This document shows, piece after piece, positions 39,982 through 50,015 of a stretch of 64,000 nucleotides of DNA. This stretch comes from Amyelois transitella (lineage: Eukaryota > Arthropoda > Insecta > Lepidoptera > Pyralidae): contig NC_083533.1 of NCBI RefSeq assembly GCF_032362555.1, positions 935,001-999,000 of the forward strand. The letters run 5' to 3'. Numbering within the stretch: the stretch's first letter is position 1; the number at the start of each line of letters is the position of its first letter. The translations under genes and the position numbers were made by a program. The notes beneath the pieces are model-generated. The model had not been told where the DNA came from, searched no databases, and saw only the letters and a program-made list of their open reading frames with translations.

Positions 39982-42235
39982 TTTTCTATGTTAATATTTG
40001 AATTTCATGCACACTTCACTTTGTTACTTTAAAAACATAGGTCATACTAGCTAAGCACTAGGCTAGGATACCTAAAAGGATATGCGTACATTGATAAATA
40101 CAGGAAAATGTAGGATTTATAATAAAGACTAGCTTCTATGCGCCCGCGCGAATTTAACGCCACCTACAAAAGAATTCAGGTTTCACGCAAATCCCACGGG
40201 ATCTATAGTTTACGTGTTATCAAAATTGGTTTAGTAGATAACGAAACTTAAATGAACAAACAAATTTTTCAATCATTCATAGATATAATCACGTTTATAT
40301 CTCTTGCGGGGTAGACAGAGCCAGCAGAATTGAAAGATGCCACGTTCAGTTGTCAACAAACTTACTTCCACATTTAAAATTATATGTTTATATTATTTAT
40401 ATTAGTTGGGATATAATGTAATATAATATAAATATAATAAGTTATAATGATGCATTTACTAATTTGTCATGTTTGAGACATTCATGGCAAAGAGATAGAG
40501 TGGTCCTATTCTTTTTTTATATTGTTGCCGGGAACCACACGGCACAATTTTGTAGACCGCCCATAACCTATTCCCTAATTGCACATTTTGTTTTAAATAA
40601 TCCTACTTAATTAATCGTTGTTCTATGTTACTTATTGCATACTAGTTCTAATTTTAAATTTGCTAAACGCGACGTTAACAACTCTGAAATAGAACGTTCC
40701 ATTTTTAATTAAAAAAAAAAACCATCACATTTGTCTATGAGTGACGGGACGTCTGGGCGGCGGCGGGATGCGCTTCACGCATGCGCAAGAAGCACCCCCG
40801 ACGACCCAGCCAGCCAGATATTAAAATGGCCGTCTACGAACGCGTTACCAATTGATTTTTTTTCCATTTCACTTGTTAAATCATCCAAAAATCAACATTA
40901 CAACCGGCCAGTCATACATTTTACCGGAACACATATTGGCTACAAATAAACGCGTACTATTTATAAATAAGTATTAAATTATAACCTGTTCAGTGCCGAC
41001 CCAGTGATTTAATTCCCTTCAAAATCATAATTCTACTGACATCAGTTAATTTGCCCAATGTTTTTTTTATGCCGAGTGCTGGTTGAACACGTCATACCGT
41101 AATAGCAACAACATCTTCACATCTTACATGTAAGTACAAATATACGGCTTAGGTACATCAATTTAGTCTACTAGTATTAGACGGTTGTATGACCTAAAAT
41201 CTAGACCTAATGCAGTTAGTGTTCACGCCTTGTTACTGGCCGCGCGACACTTTATTCCTTCGCGTGTTAATCATGTAATGTCATTAAAAATATATCGAGT
41301 TCGAATTTTGAAATTTGTGTCAAGTGCATTCCTCGGTTATTTTAAAAATGGAACGATGATATAACGGCCTGAAGTAAGGTGTAACTATGTGAGTCAATTC
41401 TGACTTGGGACGGTTTTCCCTGATTTTTGGAATCCCTGTTCTCATCTCTTTCACACCTATGCGTTCGTCTCTATCTGATTCCTGAATGAGTTTTAAGCAT
41501 GCGCGCTACATTTTTGGGGCAAAGACGTCAGTTATCATATTTTTTTATGGGATTTCGCCTAACTGCCTAACCTACCACTAAATGTTAAAATTTGCATTAG
41601 TTAATCAGCATTAAAATATTGCAGTCTCATACATATATCATGCATATTTTCTGCAATTGAAAGTAAGAGATGACATCATTTCAAGGACTACGTTTAATTC
41701 GGGCACTTACAGTCGAGTTTCATAATTACGTTAAATCACAAGCGCTTTTAACAGTTAAATGTATTCGCAAAATTCTATTAAGACATCCAGTTAAACTTGG
41801 CCTTCAAGTCTTGTGACTGTTAGCTTTGTCTAAATCGTAAGGGATAAAGACGTGTGTAAGTTTAGAAATGGCTCTAAAGCGAATCATTGAAGTCCGTATA
41901 AAGTTACATTTCTTACGTAAAAAGTCATTTTTGAACTGTACGTATTATACTGAAGAAGAAAAATTATGAAAAAATAAAAAAGAAAACACTTTTTTTTTGT
42001 TCTTCAAAATAGTTAGACTTAGTTCTGACTGACAGACCTAGTTAATGCACCTATGTAGGAACATGTTATGACAAGTTTTTTTTAAACATGTTCTAAACCC
42101 TTCTCAAAAAATGTTTTACATCAAGAAGATAAGATGATAAGAACAATACAAACAATTGAAATGTTTTTTTTTATTAAAGGATACTTCTTCTGTGCCCATA
42201 ACCCATTCTTATGTTTATAAAAAGTTCTAAAACTC
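39982..42235. other. Intergenic; no gene; CpG-rich promoter-like island near 40730-40860
   Basis: Repeat pieces lie at about 40135-40270 ('cccgcgcgaatttaacgcca'), 40280-40370 and 40480-40545 (reverse family A parts). 40730-40860 is unusually rich in CpG (gggcggcggcgggatgcgct) and contains ACGCATGCGCA at 40777-40787, one mismatch from an NRF-1 type site. Less marked CpG patches lie at 41230-41290 and 41490-41510. The frame 40731-40949 has no domain. The island may be the promoter of the leftward exons starting at 39981, but no exon links it. Confidence 0.4.
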
Positions 42236-43430
42236 TTCTTCCTCCTGGCTATAATCCCGGTTGCATCCTCACCACTCTGAAGAGGAGCCCGGGGTAAGCT
42301 CTTGACCATGGATCCTGGATTGGGTGAGTCATGTTTTTACACGAAGCGACTCCTATCTGACCTCCGTAACCTTTGCAGGGGTAACTAACCCGCATTAGAT
42401 CAAAAATTCGTGATGTTAGTTCTAAAACTAATCAGAACCAATTTATTTAAAAAGTCTAATTATTTCGTTGTTATATCATTACATACATACATATGATCAC
42501 GTCTATATCCCTAGCGGGGTAGACAGAGCCACCAGTCTTGAAAAGACTGATAGGCCACGCTCAGCTGTTTGGCTTAGTGATAGAATTGAGATTCAAATAG
42601 TGACAGGTTGCTAGTCTGCCGCCTAAAAGAAGAATCCCAAGTTTATAAGCCTATCCCTTAGTCGCCTTTTACGACATCCGTGGGAAAGAGATGGAGTGGT
42701 CCTATTCTTTTTTGTAATGGTGCCGGGGACCACACGGCACGTTGTTATATCATTTTCATCAAATTACTGGCATCCCAGCACAATCTTTTCTTATAACGAG
42801 CCCTAAGGTCCGCCTTAAGACCACGAGTTAGGAGTGTGTCATTTGCGTAGAGCGTCGGAGGTTTAACGGTTAATGTACCTAATGGACAAGGTTCACGCTT
42901 TACCGCGTTCATGCATCGATGATTTTTTGTTCTCTGATTAAGTATGATTAAGTATGCTACTAATTTAAATTATATGTATTCAAAATTCAAAAAAATTCAA
43001 AATTCAAAATTTTTTATTCATTATTATAGGATACTATTATATCGCTTAATAATTGTCGTATGGTTTAACAACTTGGTTGACGTCAAATAAATTACTTAAA
43101 AACTAAGTTTACTGCCGCTTCCAAGGCGTCAGTGCAGAAGAAGCGGTAACAAACTGCACTGCAGCATTTTCTTCAACAACGTCAACTTCACAACATACAT
43201 ATAATTCCGACGCCTTAAGAGGTAGAATTATGTGTTCACAGAAACTGTACCTAAATACTAAGACCAACATTGTAACCATATTCGAGGAATAAATGATTAT
43301 GATTATGATTATACCTACATACATACATACAATCACGTCTATATCCCTTGCGGGATAGACAGAAGCCAACGAGCTTGAAAAGTCTGAAAGACCACTTTCA
43401 GTTGTACGGCTTTATAATGGAACTAGCTTT
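42236..43430. repeat. Dispersed repeat, full-length family A, and other repeats
   Basis: 42240-42400 matches 2130-2310 ('ccatggatcctggattggg'). 42481-42740 is a near-consensus reverse family A copy. 42980-43195 matches 15960-16232 and 30860-31130. 43315-43430 is a reverse family A 3' part. 42745-42970 is unique with no gene seen. Confidence 0.7.
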
Positions 43431-44870
43431 CCGCCCGCGGCTTCGCCCACGTGTAATTCGGTTATATATATATTTACGTGATTCTTTTTTTGTTCGGTAG
43501 AGTATACTTTCAAGTTGGTCCCGTTGTTACCTAGTCAGGATCTGATGATGGTATTCCAGGGAAATCAAGGGCAAACCTCAAATTTACAGGCAATTACGTT
43601 TTTGAGAATTTCATAGATCTGTTTAAGTATTTGCGTCTGATAGTCATCATCTCATGTGAATGAGCTGATGATGGAAGGTACAACTCCTCAACGGTTGGGA
43701 GTTGAAAGAAAATTCTTACGAAGTTATACGTACATGTGGGGCTATTAGGTTGACCTGATAATAAAAAGTAAATCTCATTAACGTTAAGAATTTAGGTGAA
43801 AATGGATGCGGACAAATTTCGTCTCTTCACTTGTTTCCTTTTAGCTGTTTGTATGGGTAGTGTTAACACAAAATAGGGATTTAAAGGCGTGATGTTATTA
43901 ATGTTATGCATGTATGTACATAATTATGTATGTTATTATGTATGTTATTATGTATGTTAAAGAGACGACTGAAAGTTGTCATACAAAGTCTTTTTTTTTT
44001 AAGGATGGGAAATCATCAAATGACCTCTCCCGCTCTGGGTGGAACGGAAGGGAGTGTCAGACTTTTACTGACTAAAACCCACCTCGTTCCTTCAGTTGCC
44101 CTTTGCGTTCCGGGGCCACGGTATCTCGTTAGAACTTTCCCGCAGCCCCGGGTCAGTTTATCCCGTTTCCCCCCCTTGGGGGTTGACATTTCAAAAATCC
44201 CTTCTTAGTGCTCACTTATGTTACTAAAGGAACCTCTGTTCAAAATCTCAGACTCCTATACCGAGCGGTTTCGGCTGTGCGTTAATAAATCAGTCACCCA
44301 ATTGCACCCCCTAAATCACGATTGGAGGGTAGTTTGAAAAAACTTATAATGTCAAACATATTTACTTGCCTATGTACGTGTTCATGCCAAGTTTCAAGTT
44401 TATAAACCCAAGGAATAAGATTTTTCATAGAAACGTTTTTACCCCTTTGCCCCCCCTTGGGGGTTGAATTTCCAAAAATCCTTTCTTAGTGCTCCCCTAC
44501 ATATCCCAAGGAACCTACATTCCAAATTTCAGCTGTCTACGACCAGTAGTTTCGACTGTGCGTTGTCTGTCAGTCAGTCACTCAGTAACGGAAGAGTTTT
44601 ATATATATAGATTGAAATTCAAATAGTGACAGGTTGCTAGCCCATCGTCGACAAGATGAATCTCAAGTTTATTAGCCGTGTGGTTCCCGGCAACTAAGGA
44701 GAGAGCCACTCCTTATCTTTTTCTTTGGATGTCGTAAAAAGCGACTGAGGGAATAGCTGATAAAGATGTGATTACTAATAATTCTCTATCTCTGTTTTTT
44801 ATATTAAAATTGCGTTTATATAAATTACACTATTTTGTGTCTCACTTCACGTCTGCCAACCGTTTACTAT
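43431..44870. other. No gene; dispersed repeats at 43980-44610, rest unassigned
   Basis: 43980-44610 contains two related blocks with 'ccccccttgggggttga' (about 44168 and 44451), each followed by 'tttc.aaaaatcc' and 'gtgctc', then 'ggaacct'. This internal duplication is a mobile-element-derived repeat of unknown class. The frame 43930-44208 translates it and is not a gene. Family A pieces lie at 44610-44690 (reverse) and 44685-44770 (forward). Confidence 0.5.
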
Positions 44871-45412
44871 ATACATACATAAAATCACGCCTCTTTCCCG
44901 GAGGGGTAGGCAGAGACTACCTCTTTCCACTTGCCACGATCTCTGCATACTTCCTTCGCTTCATCCACATTCATAACTCTCTTCATCCAAGCTCGGCGGT
45001 TTCGGGTACTTTTAACCTGACCCTTTACCAGGACGTCCTTAAATATCAAATTTACTATATATATATAATAAATAATAATAAATCTTTATTTCTGTACCAT
45101 GGTTTACATGAGCATATTTGTGACAGGGATCTCCTTTTCAGTAAATAATTACCTGTGTTAGGAGATCCCGCTCTTCAATAACAATTAGTGTAGATAAGTA
45201 CATATATATATATATGGTATCTTGATCAAATTAAGGACGTCCTGGTGAAGGGTCAGGTCAAAAGTACCCGAAACCGCCGAGCTTGCATGAAGAGAGTTAT
45301 GAATGTGGATGAAGCGAAGGAAATATGCAGAGATAGTGGCAAGTGGAAAGAGGTAGTCTCTGCCTACCCTTCCGGGAAAGAGGCGTGATTTTATGTATGT
45401 ATGTAAGTATAT
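44870..45412. repeat. Two LINE 3' ends, inverted to each other
   Basis: 44870-45040 is on the minus strand and 45215-45412 on plus. Both show 'ggtcaggt.aaaagtacccga'-type words and the tail 'ctaccc.tccgggaaagaggc'. About 45060-45200 between them is another short repeat ending in 'gagatccc'. Confidence 0.7.
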
Positions 45413-45594
45413 ATATAGTACTTGGTTAGATAATATACAGAAGGCCTCGACGTGTTAAGAAGTAAATAAAATTATAACGCGGTGTCAAGTAGTGAACTAT
45501 CGCATTATGACTGACTAGCTGTTGCCTGTGACTTTAATCGTCGTAAAAGTTTACACAGACGATCTCAATTCAAAAAAGCCTTTATTACACCGTC

Positions 45595-46497
45595 AGAATG
45601 CGAGCGAGGACAGCTCATGCTACACGTCTATATCCCTTGCGGGGTAGACAGAGCCAACAGTCTTTTCAAGACTGATAGGCCACGTTCAGCTGTTTGGCTT
45701 AATGATAGATAGAATTGAGATTCAAGTCATCTTTTACGACATCTATGGTAACCAGACAGAGTGGTCCTATTCTACATACATACATATAATCACGTCTATA
45801 TCCCTTGCGGGGTAGACAGAGCCAACAATCTTGTAAAGACTGATAGGCCAAGTTCAGCTATTTGGCTTTAAGATAGAATTGCGATTCAAATAGTGACAGG
45901 TTGCTAGCCCATCGCCTAAAAAAAGAATCCCAAGTATGTAAGCTTGTAAGCCTATCCCTTAGTCGCTTTTACGACGTCCATGGGGAAGAAATGGAGTGGT
46001 CCTATTCTTTTTTGTATTGGTGCCGGGAACCACACGACACATTATTTAATAAGGATGTACAATTGCAGTAAGTAATATGCTGTCAGAAGTGCATTGTAAA
46101 TTTGTATAGAACAAAATGTAAATACTCGAAAAAGTTTGTTATAGGGAAAATCCACAGTAGAAAATAAATAAATCTATGTATGTAGTTAAATTTGCATCAT
46201 AGAAATATGTATTTACATTAGATATACTCATGCCGTGTGATTCCCGGCGCAAATATAAAAAAAAGAATAGGATCACATCGTCTCTTTCCGATGGATGTCG
46301 TGAAAGGCGACTAAAGGATGGGTTTATAAACTTGGGATTCTTCAATAAAGGCGATGGGATAGCAACCTGTCACTATTTGAATCTCAATTCTACTCGTATT
46401 ATTAAGCTTAACAGCTGAACGTGGCCTATCGGTCTTTTCAAGACTGTTGGCTCTGTCTACCCCGCAAGGGATATAGACGTGACCATATGTATGTATG
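45595..46497. repeat. Family A copies: two reverse (45625-46039) and one forward (46231-46497)
   Basis: 45774-46039 is full length, head 'ggtgccgggaaccacacgac' on plus. A shorter copy lies directly beside it at 45595-45775. 46231-46497 is forward, from TGCCGTGTGATTCCCGGC to 'gaccatatgtatgtatga'. The unique stretch 46040-46230 holds no gene. Confidence 0.8.
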
Positions 46498-46549
46498 AAT
46501 TTTATAAAATTGTCGGGAACCACACGAATTTAGACCTGTTATGTTTCTT

Positions 46550-48187
46550 AATCCTATCCTACTACTATTATAAAGGCGAAAGTTTGTATGTATGGATGTT
46601 TGTTACTCTTTCACGCAAAAACTACTGAACCGATTACCAATTGAAATTTGGTATGTAGGTAGCTGAAGACCCAGAATAACACATAGGCTACTTTTTATCC
46701 CAGAGTTCCCGTGGGATTGATAGGGTTTCCATGCGGACGAAGTCGCGGGCGGCCTCTAGTAAATTATAAGATGTTCAATAGCGCACTCTACGCAGTGTCA
46801 ACGTTCACTCTAAATCATCACGACTTTTTAGTGACGGTAAAAGTGGTCAGCCATCATCAGTCACTAAATCACGTTTGATGGGACTGCACGCGGGCACTTA
46901 GTGAAAGTGGGCACTATGAACGAAAGTGGAGTGATTATTTTTAGTGACCGTTATACCTAATTTTAATTCAGTGTTGCATAGTGTTATTTGCATCTGTTGA
47001 AAAGGTATTTTGTTTTCAAATTTAATTTAATTACTACATCAATACAAAAACAAAAAATGTAAAAAAGATATTTTCTTTTAAATAAGGCAACTGAAAATAA
47101 ATATATTCATTCATATAATCACGTCTATATGCCTTGCGGGGTGGACATAGCCAACAGACTTGAAAAACTGGCCACGTTCAGCTTTCTGGCTTATAGAATA
47201 GAATAAAATAATAGAATTCAGATAGTGACAAGTTGCTAGCTTATCGCCTAAAAGAAGAATCCCAAGTTTATAAGCCTATCCCTTAGTCGCCTTTTACGAC
47301 ATCCATGGGAAAGAGAGGAGTGGTCCTATTCTTTAATATATTGGTGCCGGGTTCCACACGGTATAAATATACCTACATAGAATAAAATTGATGAAAATAT
47401 TTTGATGTATGAAAAAATACTTAAGTATATGTTTATTAATCAAAAAAGGCATTCATACCTCTAAAGTGTCGTATAGTTATAATTTTAAAAAGTGTTATAT
47501 GAATGAAATAAGGTGTGATTTAAAAAATTGTGAGTATTATTATAATATTTCATGATCAATCTAAGTAGTATCCCATTTTGGTTTTGCATATAAAAAGAAT
47601 AAATATTTTAATAAGCTTACGATAAATAATCGTAAAAAACTTTTTAAAAATTTAACACGAAATCTTCAAATAAATAATGAAGTTACTTAATCAAAAACAA
47701 ACAAATATTGACACGGCTCATATAAAGAAAGATATTTTTCTAATCAGTTAAAATTTTAAAGATCCACGGTTAATTTGTTTAAAATCGTTAATTCACTATC
47801 AACACCTTAATTTTCCGTTGCTTTAAAAATATAACTTAAAAACTCACGACTACATCAATCGTGCGCAAGCACAAATCGCACTTAAAAGGACTTTCCTTTT
47901 TTTTTAATATACGGGACAAATTACACAGATTGAGTTAGCCTCGCAGTAAGTTCGAGACTTGTGTTACGAGATACTAACTCAACGATACTATATTTTATAA
48001 TAAATACTTATACCTACAGATAAACATCCAAGACCCAGACCAATCAGAGAAAGTTCGTTTCTCATCACGCCCTGACCGGGATTCGAACCCGGGACCTCCG
48101 GTGTCACAGACAAGCGTATTACCGCTGCGCCACAGAGGACGTTTTAAAAGTACGGATCCATAAAATTGAACCTTGTTAAGTACATAC
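46550..48187. repeat. Family R2, family A, family T; no gene
   Basis: 46550-46760 is family R2 on the plus strand ending 'gaagtcgcgggcggcctcta'. 46770-46960 is unique, with several AGTGA/TCACT words and 'tttttagtgac' twice. 47109-47362 is a full-length reverse family A copy. 47363-47890 is very AT-rich with no gene. 47906-48142 is a reverse family T SINE with intact B box, just beyond the coding exon at 48188. Confidence 0.65.
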
Positions 48188-48272
48188 CAGAGAGTCCACT
48201 CGACCCTGGTGATTCAGCCGATGGGGAAAGTTCGGCTTTCCTCACGTCGCGCGCGCCACTTTCAACGGACAT
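48188..48272 (-). CDS. Orphan first coding exon of an unidentified leftward gene
   Basis: An ATG at 48272-48270 opens 28 codons plus one base, beginning MSVESGARDVRKAELSPSAE and rich in S, G, P and E. It ends at a canonical donor G/GTATGT (48187 down). Its GC and CpG content (cgtcgcgcgcgccac on plus) stands out from the AT-rich, repeat-filled flanks, as expected of a promoter-proximal first exon. The peptide looks disordered and I do not recognise it. The next exon must start in phase 1 at lower coordinates. The phase-1 exons at 39210 and below are formally compatible, but the peptide is not a signal sequence, so a different gene is likelier. Confidence 0.45.
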
Positions 48273-48406
48273 TACTGTGTTTGATTGTTCGGACTAAAGA
48301 AACTATGGAGTAGCTGTGGTGTTGTTTTTTTTTTGAACGAAAGCTCATAAATATGTAAAAAGCGTTACGTTCAAAAAAGATCTTCATTTAGATATTCTTT
48401 TTATTT

Positions 48407-48435
48407 GGCGGCCTTTTTGGCGCAGCGGTAGTACG
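48407..48435 (+). repeat. 5' part of a tRNA-derived SINE split by the LTR element
   Basis: This is the family T head (GGCGGCCTTTTTGGCGCAGC) up to TACG at 48432-48435. The SINE resumes with TACGCTTGCC at 53829. Confidence 0.85.
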
Positions 48436-49109
48436 TGTAGGTGACCTACCTACCTTGCATGTATACACACTGATATATATACATTTATCAATTATACATT
48501 TTACCATTTTATTTATACACGTTTATATTTTACAATTCAAACCTTAACAAATTTTATATTTACAATTTATTTATTTACAATATATACACTTTCTTAATTC
48601 TAAATATTAATAATGTTTACACTTTATATTTACAATCTAAATTCTAATATACATGATATCAATATTGAATATCGTATCGGATGTGCCGTGTACCAGTCAG
48701 TTGTAGTCGCGGTCTTATGGAAACGCGTATTATCCCCGTAGATCAAAACCGGTTTCGCTGGGCGTTGCGCGAGCGCATTCCTCGGCCGCCGTCGCTGACC
48801 ATCGGCCAGTCGAGATCATATCCTGACGCGAAGCTCACGTCGCTTGTGCATTCATTGCTAACGCTTTGTTTACATTATTACGCACGTACGCAATTAGCTG
48901 AACTTTCTAGCTATAGCTTTTCTTCCGAACTTTTCTTTCTATCTGTGCTGTGATCTTTCATTTCTATCTTGCTATTCACTGTGCTTTTATCTTGCCTTCT
49001 GTTAAATAAACTTTATAAACATTTCCGTGAGTTAAGTGATTTATTTACTACCTACACCGGATACACAATTACAATTAAGGTAACTCCTATCTTTTGGCTA
49101 ATACCTAAA
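48436..49109 (+). repeat. 5' LTR (674 bp)
   Basis: It has the same length as the 3' LTR at 53155, and the 90-codon chance frame inside (48681-48953) is repeated identically at 53400-53672. The AT-rich first ~230 bp is followed by a GC-richer section (cgcattcctcggccgccgtc). The AATAAA at about 49003 is a candidate polyadenylation signal. Confidence 0.95.
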
Positions 49110-49110
49110 C

Positions 49111-49123
49111 TGGTGACCCCGTC
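49111..49123 (+). other. Primer-binding site of the LTR element
   Basis: TGGTGACCCCGTC starts one base after the LTR. It begins with TGG, complementary to the CCA end of a tRNA. The primer tRNA would end GACGGGGTCACCA; which tRNA this is was not determined. Confidence 0.6.
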
Positions 49124-49139
49124 TCAAGAACCACAGAAA

Positions 49140-50015
49140 ATGGCAAGTGATAGCGAAGAATCAATGAAGTCGGTACAACGAGAAAAAAGCGCACCGGACT
49201 TTGGTCAACGCGACACTACCGAAGCGCGCGTTTCCACGGTACCATCGGACGTCTACCGAGTCGGAGTTCGGATTGCACCATTTTGGCCAGATAAACCTAT
49301 GATTTGGTTCGCGCAGTTGGAGGGCCAATTCCTAATATCTAACATCACCGCTGATACGACAAAATTTTATTATGTAATATCTCAGTTAGATAACCAATAT
49401 GCTGCAGAAGTTGAAGATATTATTGTTTCCCCTCCGGCTGCCAACAAGTACGAAAAGCTTAAAAGTGAACTCATAAAGCGATTGTCGGCCTCAAAGGAGA
49501 AGAAGGTCAAGCAACTTCTTATGCACGAAGAGCTTGGTGATAGAAAGCCATCCCAATTTCTTCGACACCTTCAACACTTGGCTGGACCCGGCGTTCCCGA
49601 AGATTTTGTGAGGACTATTTGGACGAGCCGCCTCCCTCACAACATGCAGCAGGTCATCGCTTCGCAAGCCTCATCACCAATAGAAACCTTAGCAGATTTA
49701 GCAGACCGTATCCAGGACATCGCACCTCCAGCGCCTACGGTAGCATCCACGTCTTCTTCAAATCATCCCGCCATAACTATGGAAGATATGGCGAAACAGA
49801 TTGCGGAACTTACTAGGCAGGTGAAAGCCCTGACAGCCCATAACCGTTCCAGATCGCAGAATCGATCCAATTATGGTAACCGCAACCGCAGCCGATCCAA
49901 TTCGCGCTATAGGAAGCAACCGCTGTGCTGGTACCATGCTAAATTTGGAGGCAAAGCCAGGAAATGCATCACCCCCTGCGATTTTAAGGCGGAAAACTCC
50001 CAGGGCAGTCGGTAA
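49140..50015 (+). CDS. Gag of the LTR retrotransposon
   Basis: There are 291 residues from the first ATG beyond the PBS; the frame is open further upstream into the LTR (to 48969), but that part is leader. Gag forms the particle that packages the RNA. Residues about 45-175 look like the capsid-type domain of insect Gypsy elements ([17 protein letters not shown], then helical stretches). A basic, arginine/serine-rich section ([19 protein letters not shown]) follows, then a C-terminal Cys/His cluster [18 protein letters not shown] in place of the usual CCHC knuckle. It ends in TAA at 50013-50015, overlapping the pol ATG by one base. Confidence 0.9.
   Translation: MASDSEESMKSVQREKSAPDFGQRDTTEARVSTVPSDVYRVGVRIAPFWPDKPMIWFAQLEGQFLISNITADTTKFYYVISQLDNQYAAEVEDIIVSPPAANKYEKLKSELIKRLSASKEKKVKQLLMHEELGDRKPSQFLRHLQHLAGPGVPEDFVRTIWTSRLPHNMQQVIASQASSPIETLADLADRIQDIAPPAPTVASTSSSNHPAITMEDMAKQIAELTRQVKALTAHNRSRSQNRSNYGNRNRSRSNSRYRKQPLCWYHAKFGGKARKCITPCDFKAENSQGSR

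Noticed and set aside
43930-44208. 92-codon frame with a GC-rich middle
   Set aside because: It translates a dispersed repeat that recurs partly at about 44451-44600; no protein family recognised.
48681-48953. 90-codon frame present in both LTRs
   Set aside because: It is identical because the LTRs are identical; there is no domain, and it overlaps LTR control sequence.
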